Source: Belnapia rosea (GTDB lineage Bacteria; Pseudomonadota; Alphaproteobacteria; Acetobacterales; Acetobacteraceae). From it: 64,000 nucleotides of DNA. The DNA is taken from NCBI RefSeq assembly GCF_900101615.1, contig NZ_FMZX01000004.1, positions 1 to 64,000 on the forward strand, in the 5' to 3' direction. Position numbers and translations under genes: made by a program. Shown piece by piece: positions 30,265 through 37,971 of the stretch (the first letter of the stretch is position 1; each line of letters opens with the position of its first letter). The notes beneath the pieces are model-generated. The model had not been told where the DNA came from, ran no database searches, and saw only the letters and a program-made list of their open reading frames with translations.

Positions 30265-30828
30265 ATGGGCACGATACAACCAAGCTCCTGGGCGAAAGAT
30301 GCTTGCCGATGCGGAGGACGCGCCATTAATGATCGCGCAAGTTGCCACCCGGGGCGATACTCCCTTCTTACCGCGGTGTTCGGTGTACTACTCCCACTCT
30401 GCGGCTGCGCTGTGGATGGAGCTGGGGTCGCATGGTCCGAGGTCGTGCATGCGACGGGTGCAGTAGTCGTGGTGACGCATGTGCCGGGCGTGGCTCTGCG
30501 CAGCTCCGCCGAGGACGCCGGCCTCTCCATCGGCTACACCCGCACCCTGACGATAGCGCCGCTGGGCGCAGATGCGCCGGCGCCGGGCCGGTACGGCCCT
30601 GGCGCGGTGCTGTCAGGAGCGCCGCCGTTGGCGCAGCTGCGTCGCATTATCGGCTTCGACCTCGCGCTCAATCCCGGCAGGGTCGGCGTCATGCTGGGCT
30701 TCTCCGAGGACGCGCTGCTCGCCCGGGTGCCCGCCAGGGCGTCGATGGTGCGCCGGCTGGTGCTGGTGCCGGGACAGCCCGCGGAAAGCCGCCTGACCAT
30801 CTGCAGGGAGGTCGAGGAATGCAACTGA
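30265..30828 (+). CDS. Small exported lipoprotein 1 of 3 (G-Y-x-R type)
   Basis: A protein of up to 187 residues. A hydrophobic segment ending in a lipobox-like LPLCGC (about residues 33-48) suggests a lipoprotein. The start is uncertain, since the ATG at 30265 gives a long n-region. The mature part contains LSIGYTRTLTIAP, a G-Y-x-R core shared with the next two genes. The end has two Cys (TICREVEEC). It overlaps the second lipoprotein gene by 10 bp, so the three are translated together. No database family is recognised. Confidence 0.6.
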   Translation: MGTIQPSSWAKDACRCGGRAINDRASCHPGRYSLLTAVFGVLLPLCGCAVDGAGVAWSEVVHATGAVVVVTHVPGVALRSSAEDAGLSIGYTRTLTIAPLGADAPAPGRYGPGAVLSGAPPLAQLRRIIGFDLALNPGRVGVMLGFSEDALLARVPARASMVRRLVLVPGQPAESRLTICREVEECN

Positions 30829-31241
30829 AACGCCTTGTCGTCGCGGCGGTGCCGCTCGCGGTCGCAGCCTGCGAGCCGAGCCAGCTCATCATGGGCGCGC
30901 GCACCGTCATCGGCATCAACGCGCAGGTCAATCCGGAGCAGACCACCGGGTCGCTGGTGATCGGCTACGACCGGAACTTCGCCGCGATAGTGCCGCGCAG
31001 CGCCGACCCGCCGCCGCCGCTTCTAGACGACCCGCCGTCGGCGAGCGGTGCACGTGACGCGATGGCCGCCCTGGTTTGCTCCGACCTGAAGGTCCAGGGA
31101 ATCACGATCCGCAGCTACACCGAATCCATGGCGACCGGCGACGCGGCGGTTCGCTTCGCCAGGAATCTGGGCAACGATCGCGCCGCAATCCGGGACTTCT
31201 TCAGCTGCTTCCGCGCGGTCCCGGCAGGGGACGGGTCATGA
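30819..31241 (+). CDS. Small exported lipoprotein 2 of 3 (G-Y-x-R type)
   Basis: A 140-residue predicted lipoprotein: MQLKRLVVAAVPLAVAAC ends in a good lipobox (VAAC). The mature part has SLVIGYDRNFAAIVPRS, matching the G-Y-x-R core of its neighbours, then a Pro-rich linker and a helical C-terminal half with two Cys (LVCSDLKV and FFSCF). It overlaps lipoprotein 1 at its start and lipoprotein 3 at its stop (ATGA). Likely outer-membrane anchored. Function unknown. Confidence 0.7.
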   Translation: MQLKRLVVAAVPLAVAACEPSQLIMGARTVIGINAQVNPEQTTGSLVIGYDRNFAAIVPRSADPPPPLLDDPPSASGARDAMAALVCSDLKVQGITIRSYTESMATGDAAVRFARNLGNDRAAIRDFFSCFRAVPAGDGS

Positions 31242-31882
31242 CCGCCACGCACACGGTCCCCCGCCTCGCCGCTGCCCTCGCCTTGCTCGTCGCCGGCGGC
31301 TGCTCGCGGACGCTAGTCTTCGCCGAGCGCGAGGGGGTGAACCTCGCCATCAACGCCAGTGCGGCGCGGACGCCGCCGCTCGAGGTTAACTTCGGCTACA
31401 ACCGCGTCGTCGGCACCACCGTTCCGCCAGTCGCACAGGACGGACAAGGGACTGCCAGCCAGCCACGCGGGCAGGCGGTGAATATGGTCTCCGGCTTCCA
31501 GGTGCTGAGCGCCACCATCGATCCGGCCAAGCCGGTGAACGTGGACGTGACGATCTCATCGCAATTCGCCTCCGGCCGGGCGGCTACGGAGATCGCAGGC
31601 AATGCGCCGGTGGTAGCTGCGATCGTTAGCTTCAGGGACGCGCCTGTGAACCCGACGCTACCCGGGCTGCGGGAGCGGGTGCGCGATGCGTCGGCCACTC
31701 TGGCGAATCTCACGTCGGCACAGCAGCGGCGTGCGGCCGCGAGCCTCGGCCTGCCGAGCCTCGCCACCCTGTCCGACGCGCAGGTGAACGATGCGCTGCG
31801 CGACAGACTCGACCAAGCGCGCACCGACCCCGCGGCGCTCGACCGGTTCGCTGCCGCGCTGAGCCTGGCACGCGGCCGCTGA
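31238..31882 (+). CDS. Small exported lipoprotein 3 of 3 (G-Y-x-R type)
   Basis: A 214-residue predicted lipoprotein with lipobox VAGGC after a short leader (LAAALALLVAGGC). Residues about 28-56 carry VNLAINASAARTPPLEVNFG, then YNRVVGTTVPP, again the G-Y-x-R core. A beta region and a helical C-terminal part with many Ala/Arg follow. The ATG overlaps the previous stop by 4 bp. The three lipoproteins look like diverged paralogues whose shared part is the first about 40 mature residues. Confidence 0.7.
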   Translation: MTATHTVPRLAAALALLVAGGCSRTLVFAEREGVNLAINASAARTPPLEVNFGYNRVVGTTVPPVAQDGQGTASQPRGQAVNMVSGFQVLSATIDPAKPVNVDVTISSQFASGRAATEIAGNAPVVAAIVSFRDAPVNPTLPGLRERVRDASATLANLTSAQQRRAAASLGLPSLATLSDAQVNDALRDRLDQARTDPAALDRFAAALSLARGR

Positions 31883-31894
31883 GAGGAGACAGCG

Positions 31895-32197
31895 ATGCCC
31901 TTCACCCGCACCTCGCCCGGCAGCCGCAGCCTCGCAGCGCTGCAGGCGGCGATACAGGACCAGGAGGTCGCACTCGGCTACCTGATCAACCTCGCGCCCA
32001 CGGATGCCGGCAACAACCGCGTGACCTATGCCGGCATCGGCGGCCCGAACGACATCCCGCCCGAAGGGAAGGGGACGGTGCTGAAGGCGATCGCCGGGCA
32101 TCCGCCAACGGAGCCCGGCGCGCGCCTGGTCTGCTCAGGTCCGATTGTTGTCGAGGGCACGCTCCAGGACGTGGCCGCCTACCGGCCTCACCGCTGA
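31895..32197 (+). CDS. 100-residue island protein, unassigned
   Basis: A small soluble protein starting 12 bp after lipoprotein 3 behind a gaggaga site, so probably the fourth gene of the same operon. It has an N-terminal helix (SLAALQAAIQDQEVALGYLI) and a beta-rich second half (VLKAIAGHPP, LVCSGPIVVEGTLQDVAAYR). No signal peptide, TM segment or known family. Operon position is the only clue to its role. Confidence 0.55.
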   Translation: MPFTRTSPGSRSLAALQAAIQDQEVALGYLINLAPTDAGNNRVTYAGIGGPNDIPPEGKGTVLKAIAGHPPTEPGARLVCSGPIVVEGTLQDVAAYRPHR

Positions 32198-32328
32198 CGC
32201 AATAGGCGTGTCTGATCCGTAGGCTCCGTTGAGCGCCGCACCCGCTGCTTATGCGGCCCGATCATTGCGCTTGCTGAATCGTCGGCACGACTGGGATCGT
32301 GCGCCGACCTATCGAAAAGGAGGGACGA

Positions 32329-33576
32329 GTGGCGGTTCCGTACAACACCCTCATCAAGCCAGTAGTGGCGCGGCTGGCCGCGGAATTCCGCATCGCGGGC
32401 GGCGAACCGGCCGAGGCGCTGCTGATCGCGATCGGCCTGCAAGAGAGCGGCTTCGCCACGAGGGATCAGATTGACGCGGGGCCACAGGTGATCGGCCCCG
32501 CCACGGGCTTCTGGCAGTTCGAGCGTGGCGGAGGCGTCCGCGGCGTCCTGCGCCACCCGGCGAGCCGCGCCCCCGCCCGTCTGCTCACCATGGAAACCGG
32601 CACGGCGGTGGAGGAAGATGCGGTGTGGCGCCTCTTCGCCACGCCGCAGGGGGATGAGCTCGCCTGCGCCTTCGCAAGGCTGCTGCTGTTCACCGACCCG
32701 GTCGCTTTGCCGGCGCCGGTTCCCGCAGCAGAGGAGGAGGCCTGGCTCTGCTATCTCCGCAACTGGCGCCCCGGGAAGCCGCGTCGGGAGCATTGGGGAC
32801 CATTCTGGCGAGACGCCTGCAACCGCGTCGCGGGGAGTGGCGCGCCGGCGCCCGTCGCCGGCGTGGCGCCGTCGACCGACCTCGCCGCGCTCGCCGACCG
32901 GGTGGCGCAGCTCGAAGCGGCCGCCAACGCCGCACCCCCCACCGGGCCCGCTCCCGCCGACCGCATCCCGACGGGCGACGACGCCTTCCGCGTTCCCTTC
33001 GTCCTCCTCGACGCCTTCGAGCGCGCCGGGGAGTTGGCGGAGAAGGTGGCCGCCCCCCTCGCCGGTCTTGCCCCGGCCGCCGTGACCATCGACTTCGGGC
33101 CAAACGCGCGAGCCGCCGATGTAACCGATTTTTCCCGAAAGGTGCTTGAGGACATTATGCGCGCCGCAGGCCTCACCCAGGTCGTGGTGTCGAGCACCGC
33201 TCGCGGCCCGGCCGACCAGGCGCGCGTGATGTTCAACAATCTCGAGGCGCGCGGCGTGGCGAAGGAGAAGGAGCTGTATGGGCCGGCCGGCGACCAGGTG
33301 ATCGACACCTACGACGCAGCGAAGCGCGCCGGGCAGGACGCGGCGGCGATCAAGCGGCTCATGACCGAGAAAATCATCGAGATTGGTCCGACGCGGGTGT
33401 CGAGGCACGCCTCGGATCCAAGAGTGCTCAACGTCTTCGACGTGGCGCCGAGTTCCGTCGCCCGCCCCGCCGCTTTCGAGGCAGCGGTGCGATCCAACCA
33501 GCGGGTCTCCCGCTTCTTCAAACCGCCAGAAGACCCCGGCTACCACCTAGAAATCCCGCAGCCACCGACGGTGTGA
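32329..33576 (+). CDS. Muramidase-like plus M15-like peptidoglycan hydrolase fusion
   Basis: A 415-residue two-domain protein. Residues 1-165 resemble phage-associated transglycosylases of alphaproteobacteria, with the catalytic-type Glu39 in IAIGLQES and the segment ATGFWQFERGGGVRGVLRHP. Residues about 215-415 look like an M15 peptidase, with His360 in VSRHASDP, Asp371 in LNVFDVAP and His406 in GYHLEIP. An Ala/Pro linker joins them. The GTG at 32329 has an ideal aggagg site; an earlier GTG at 32299 lacks one. It could cut both glycan and peptide bonds. No signal peptide. Confidence 0.75.
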   Translation: MAVPYNTLIKPVVARLAAEFRIAGGEPAEALLIAIGLQESGFATRDQIDAGPQVIGPATGFWQFERGGGVRGVLRHPASRAPARLLTMETGTAVEEDAVWRLFATPQGDELACAFARLLLFTDPVALPAPVPAAEEEAWLCYLRNWRPGKPRREHWGPFWRDACNRVAGSGAPAPVAGVAPSTDLAALADRVAQLEAAANAAPPTGPAPADRIPTGDDAFRVPFVLLDAFERAGELAEKVAAPLAGLAPAAVTIDFGPNARAADVTDFSRKVLEDIMRAAGLTQVVVSSTARGPADQARVMFNNLEARGVAKEKELYGPAGDQVIDTYDAAKRAGQDAAAIKRLMTEKIIEIGPTRVSRHASDPRVLNVFDVAPSSVARPAAFEAAVRSNQRVSRFFKPPEDPGYHLEIPQPPTV

Positions 33577-33741
33577 CAGCGGCGATTCACCCTGTCGTTG
33601 GGGCCGTTCGACGTGTGCGCCACTCGAAGGCCCGGACGACTCAACCACGGACCTCGGCGCGCGTGATTTGAACGCTCGAGAAGGGTCGAACTCGGCGGTC
33701 ACGCAGCTTGTGGACCGCTCGAGGCGGGCACGCACCGTCTG

Positions 33742-34240
33742 TCACGACATCCGCCGCTTGGTGACCTGCATCGCCAGCCGCGTCGCGGCGAGGTCCACCG
33801 TCGAGGCGCTGACGTTCCGCGCTGTCACGCGGACCCTGTTGTTCGACCACACATGGCACTCGAGCACGCAGGCGATGCTGCTGGTGTCGAGCGAGGCGTC
33901 GGCGAAGTCGCCTCGGCGCGCGCCCCAGACAGTTACGTCGACGTTGGCCGTCGTACCGGGGGTGAGGCTCGACAGGTCCCAGCCGGTCTCCAGGGCCAGC
34001 GTGAGCGTCCCGGCTGGCAGCGATGGGCAGGCCGAAAAGCCGCAGCGCACCGAGATCGATCTGGCCGTCGAAGCCGATGACGCGGATCTGCGCGAGGGCC
34101 ACGCTCGGGCCCAGCCGAATCGGTTGCCGCTAGGTCGGCGAGCTGTTCTACATCACCGCGCCGGCCTGCCGGCTCGTGGTGCCGAAAGCCAACACGTCCT
34201 CTGCCTGATTCTCCCGTATACCCGGAACGCTGGGCGTGCC
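33742..34240 (-). pseudogene. Frameshifted copy of the tailspike C-terminus
   Basis: The minus strand encodes, in three successive frames, pieces matching the last about 170 residues of the tailspike at 36129-37961: IRENQAEDVLAFGTT, then QIRVIGFDGQIDLGALRLFG, then CPSLPAGTLTLALETGWDL through TRNVSASTVDLA-type sequence to QVTKRR. The corresponding intact segments are VRENIAGDVLASGTT, QIGIIGFDGQIELEALRLYG and CPSLPAGTRTLALETNWDL. DNA identity is high over about 300 bp. Frameshifts and lack of a start show it is not translated whole. It lies 1.9 kb beyond the intact gene, in the same orientation, between two exported-protein genes. Confidence 0.8.
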
Positions 34241-34426
34241 CACCATCGTATGGCCGTTGCTACTGCTGTCGGTCGCATCCGATCCGCCCCGCGCAGCCGC
34301 CCCGCGGCACTGCAATCGCAGCCGACCCGAACGAGCGGGTCAACCATCCGCGCCATCACCCTGAACGGGCCGGAGCTACCCTTGACCTGGGATAAATAAT
34401 CAATCCTGTTGCGGAGAACCACTGCC

Positions 34427-34465
34427 GCGGGCAGTATTGCTGCGGCGGGCAGTATTGACAGTATT
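34427..34465 (+). repeat. Short direct repeats upstream of a gene
   Basis: The 13-mer gcgggcagtattg occurs at 34427-34439 and 34445-34457, 18 bp apart. A third partial copy (cagtatt) is at 34459-34465. They lie 20-60 bp before the GTG of the next gene, where a regulator could bind. Function is unknown. Confidence 0.5.
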
Positions 34466-34486
34466 AACAAGAACAGGGAGGAAGAC

Positions 34487-35764
34487 GTGAAGGCTAGAAA
34501 GTGGGCGTTAGGCCTTCTCGCTGCGACAATGGCTTGCGGCAGTTCGCCGGGCCTCGCAGACATCGTCTATCGGTTCGGTCAGGCGCCGCTGTTCGATGGG
34601 CGCTACGGTCCGGTCGCAGTTGTTCAGACACGTATCAATGAAGAACTTGCAGGCTGTGGAAAGCCAGCGACCATTACGGTCGATGGCGTTTTCGGCCCGG
34701 GCACACGAAATGCCCTAAGGGCCCTCGCAACATGTCCCGGCTACGTACCGAAGCTGGCGAACGATGCCGACGCGCGCGCCGGATCCCTCACAACAACCTA
34801 CTGGGACGCGCTAATTGGCGGCGAGAGGCCTTCCGTGGATCAGCGTGCTCGTACGCTGATGCTCACCTACGAGAACACAGACTACACACGCATGGAGTGG
34901 AATTTCTGCCAATCGTCCCCGCTATACAATCCGTCGGCTGGGCGCAACGTCTGCTTCTCCAACGACCCAAGGTCGTATCTCACTTGGGGGCCGAACGGCG
35001 CCACCGGCGGGGGCGGACGTGAAGTCCAACTCGTACTCGCGATGGTCGACCGGACATCACCGATGCTTATTGATCAAGCTTTTGGGATCGAGGCGAGTGC
35101 TATTAGACGAACATTCCAGCTTAGGGACCGCGATGCTCAGAGGAGCCTCGAAACTTATCTGTGTGGGGTCTGGGCTGATGCCAGTCGGCGGGAGGCGTGG
35201 AGGCAGGGCTTCAACGCCCTTGGCCGCGCGCCTGACGTGCGCGCGGCTTACGACAACCTCTACCGGAGCTCGAGCTTGGACGGTGGGAAGATCGCTACTT
35301 TCATTCAAGCATACAGCGATAATGGTCTTACGCCGACCGAGGCCGACTACGGCTTCTTCAAAGACCGTTCCGCCCACACGAGTCCTTCGCTGGGTCCCAT
35401 CCGAACGGCTATTTCGCAAGCTCTTGCTGCGGACAGATCAGCGCCGCGCTGGAGAATTCGCCAGGCCATCGCCTTGAACGTCCGGCCTGGTAGCCAGCGA
35501 GCCGATCGCTTGGGCCGTGACGTCGCGTTCTATATCGACGGTGCTGGCGACCGGCTGAGTCAGGAAGAACTGTCAGCGTGGCAGCAACGCGGTCGCCTGC
35601 GGGCTTCGGATGCGGGTCTGGCAGACACGCGGCCGTTCACCGATTTCTCGGCCGGTCCCGCGTTGGAGACCGGGATTGCGCAGCCCGAGAATCTAACGGA
35701 CGCGGAGCGGCGGGCCTGTCCACAGGCGGTGTTGGACACGCGCCGACCGGAGGGCAGGCCCTAG
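34487..35764 (+). CDS. Exported peptidoglycan-binding protein
   Basis: A 425-residue exported protein. The leader KWALGLLAATMACGSSPGLA may be cut by signal peptidase I after GLA, or lipidated at its Cys. Next is a PG_binding_1-like domain (about 25-80: VVQTRINEELAG, then TVDGVFGPGTRNALRAL). The larger C-terminal part includes LMLTYENTDYTRMEWNF and SYLTWGPNGATGGGGREVQL, which looks like a glycan-active catalytic region with a candidate Glu in YENTDY, but I cannot name the family. The GTG at 34487 follows an agggagga site. It is the last gene of the island before the prophage. Confidence 0.7.
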   Translation: MKARKWALGLLAATMACGSSPGLADIVYRFGQAPLFDGRYGPVAVVQTRINEELAGCGKPATITVDGVFGPGTRNALRALATCPGYVPKLANDADARAGSLTTTYWDALIGGERPSVDQRARTLMLTYENTDYTRMEWNFCQSSPLYNPSAGRNVCFSNDPRSYLTWGPNGATGGGGREVQLVLAMVDRTSPMLIDQAFGIEASAIRRTFQLRDRDAQRSLETYLCGVWADASRREAWRQGFNALGRAPDVRAAYDNLYRSSSLDGGKIATFIQAYSDNGLTPTEADYGFFKDRSAHTSPSLGPIRTAISQALAADRSAPRWRIRQAIALNVRPGSQRADRLGRDVAFYIDGAGDRLSQEELSAWQQRGRLRASDAGLADTRPFTDFSAGPALETGIAQPENLTDAERRACPQAVLDTRRPEGRP

Positions 35765-36128
35765 CTGGCGCAGCAGCCACGTCCAATCGTCGTTTCACAT
35801 TAAGGGACGGATGTGCGCGCAACGTGCCGCCTTGCGTAGCAGCAGCCTGCTTTCCGCACCAAGCTCCCGCGCATCCCGAATCGTGTTGCGGTTGCGATGA
35901 CCGCGAGTGAAGGGTCTGCTGCTGATGGGGTCCTCGAACCCGAAAGCGACGGGGACCGCCGGAGACGCCGCACTGTGGGGCGGATCGATGGCGGTGGTGG
36001 GGATGGCGGCGAACCCGCCCGGAGCCCACCAGGCCGGCCGCCATATGGCCGGCCATGGCTCACAGCGTGGCCGCGAGGGGGTGCGGCGGCGTTGCCGCAC
36101 CCCTATCCGCCACGACGCGCTCTCAAGC
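35765..36128. other. Gene-free stretch between island and prophage
   Basis: No gene is supported in these 364 bp. Open frames on both strands have no recognisable product. A GTG at 35907 begins a Gly/Ala-rich frame, but no ribosome site precedes it. The only clear element is the hairpin at 36078-36103. Confidence 0.5.
36078..36103 (-). terminator. Hairpin after the tailspike gene
   Basis: A perfect 10-bp stem (ggggtgcggc with gccgcacccc, loop of 6) lies 25 bp beyond the tailspike stop on its strand. There is no T run, so it may be a terminator or an mRNA 3' stabiliser for the prophage late transcript. Confidence 0.5.
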
Positions 36129-37961
36129 TCACGGCAGCCGCCGCTTCGTGACCTGCACGGCCAATGGCGCCGCGGCGAGATCCACCGTCGACGCGCTGAC
36201 GTTCCGCGCCGTCACGCGCACGCTGTTGTTCGACCACACATGGCAGTCGAGCACGAAGGCGATGCTGCTGGTGTCGAGCGAGGCGTCGGCGAAGTCGCCC
36301 CGCCGTGCGCCCGGCACAGTCACGTCGACGTTGGCCGTCGCGCCGGGCGCGAGGCTCGGCAGATCCCAGTTGGTCTCCAGCGCGAGCGTCCGCGTCCCGG
36401 CCGGCAACGACGGGCAGCCGTAGAGGATCGCCGGCGCATCCTCTGGCAGGCCGTAGAGCCGCAGCGCCTCGAGCTCGATCTGCCCGTCGAAGCCGATGAT
36501 GCCGATCTGGGCGAAGGCGACGCCCGCACCGACCCGGATCGTCTGCCGCCGATTCAGCGAGGCGTCGGCCATCACCGCGCCGGCGTTCCAGCCCTTCGCC
36601 GGCGCGTTCCACTGCATGGTAGTGCCGGAGGCCAGCACGTCGCCGGCGATGTTCTCCCGCACGTTGGCTGCTCCGTCGAACGCCCGCACAAAGAGCCGCC
36701 CACCATCGACGCCGCCGACCAGCCAATGCGCCAGGGCGAATTCCTTCGCTGAGGAGGTGTCGACCACGAAGGCCAAGCCGCGATTGGCGTCCAGCAGCAG
36801 CCCACGCGCGGTCGCCGCGATCCCGTCCAGCGCGTTGAAGCACAGCCCCGCCAGCGTGGTCGCCGCCGTGGTCGAGGTCGCCAGCGTCGCCAGCTTCTCG
36901 ACGCCGATCTCAGCACCGCTCTGGCGGAAGGCTGCCGCGCGGAGGTTCGGCACCGCCTCCAGCAGCCGCAGCAGCCGCGACGCTGGCGCGCGATGCCGAT
37001 TGATCACTGCATTGCCGGCGCGGTCCGCGGTCGAGGTGTAGTCGATCCGCACGGCGTAGGTATTGGCCCAGGCCACCTCATATTCGCAGTCGGTGGCGCT
37101 GCCGGTGTGCCGTGCCACGATCGGCGAGCAGGCTTCCATGCGCAGCGCCCGCCCTATGATGGCAGTGCCGTCCGTTTCGTTCAGGAAGGGGATGGCGACA
37201 TTCGGGTCGAGCTGGCGCAGCTCGAAATTCGGCCCGTCGAAGACGTGGCGGTTGTGGTTGTTATAGCCACCCGCGCCGCGCGAGAAGCGGATGCCGTAGC
37301 GGTCGACCGTCGGGTTGATCCCCGTCGCGCAGGCGAAGTGCCCGCCGTAGTAGCGGACGGAGGTGTTCCAGGCTGTCGCCGTCTCGGCGCGGATGTCGAG
37401 GCCGTAGCGATTGTTCAGGATGCGCAGCAGATGGAAGGTGCTGTCCTCCACGCCGCGCCCGTCGCCGAGCGTGCGCATGCCAATGGTGAAGCCGGAGACC
37501 AGGCGGAGGTCGACCACCGAGGCGTCGATGTTGCGGACCAGGATGCCGATATCGGCCTCGGAGGCCCAGTCGGACTGGGTCTGCCGCACCACCTGTAGCC
37601 CGGCATAGAGCTTCTCGCCGTTGCGGGTGGTACCGCCGTCGCCTAGCGTCAGCACAGTGGCCGGGGCGTTGGCCGCGCCGGTGTAGCGAATGATGCCACG
37701 CATGATCAGGCCGCGGGCGCCGCCGCCCAGCGTGACCCCGCTGCCCACATTCCAAGTGCCTGGCGGGATCACCGCGAATTTCTGGTCCGCCGCCGCCCGA
37801 TCGAAGCAGGACTGGATCGCCGTTCGGTCGTTGGCCACGCCATCGCCCAGCCCACCGAAATCGGTCGGCAGCACGGCCTCGCGGTCGCGGAGGTACTTCG
37901 CGAAGTCGGTCTTGTTGAGATTGGCGTTGAGGACCAGCAGGTCGTCGATGCGGGCCGGCAT
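36129..37961 (-). CDS. Phage tailspike/tail fibre with pectate-lyase-like domain
   Basis: A 610-residue virion protein. The N-terminal motif PTDFGGLGDGVANDRTAIQS matches the start of right-handed beta-helix (pectate lyase 3) domains of tailspikes. The central 400 residues carry the repeated strand pattern expected of a beta-helix. The C-terminal 150 residues form a separate beta-rich tip that also exists as a broken copy at 33.7-34.2 kb. Expected role is binding or degrading a surface glycan of the host. An aggagg site precedes the ATG at 37961. Last gene of the late operon. Confidence 0.82.
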   Translation of the reverse strand: MPARIDDLLVLNANLNKTDFAKYLRDREAVLPTDFGGLGDGVANDRTAIQSCFDRAAADQKFAVIPPGTWNVGSGVTLGGGARGLIMRGIIRYTGAANAPATVLTLGDGGTTRNGEKLYAGLQVVRQTQSDWASEADIGILVRNIDASVVDLRLVSGFTIGMRTLGDGRGVEDSTFHLLRILNNRYGLDIRAETATAWNTSVRYYGGHFACATGINPTVDRYGIRFSRGAGGYNNHNRHVFDGPNFELRQLDPNVAIPFLNETDGTAIIGRALRMEACSPIVARHTGSATDCEYEVAWANTYAVRIDYTSTADRAGNAVINRHRAPASRLLRLLEAVPNLRAAAFRQSGAEIGVEKLATLATSTTAATTLAGLCFNALDGIAATARGLLLDANRGLAFVVDTSSAKEFALAHWLVGGVDGGRLFVRAFDGAANVRENIAGDVLASGTTMQWNAPAKGWNAGAVMADASLNRRQTIRVGAGVAFAQIGIIGFDGQIELEALRLYGLPEDAPAILYGCPSLPAGTRTLALETNWDLPSLAPGATANVDVTVPGARRGDFADASLDTSSIAFVLDCHVWSNNSVRVTARNVSASTVDLAAAPLAVQVTKRRLP

Positions 37962-37971
37962 GGCGGGCCTC

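Noticed and set aside
35907-36128. GTG-initiated Gly/Ala-rich frame on the + strand after the PG-binding gene
   Set aside because: There is no ribosome site or recognisable product, and it runs into the antisense of the tailspike.
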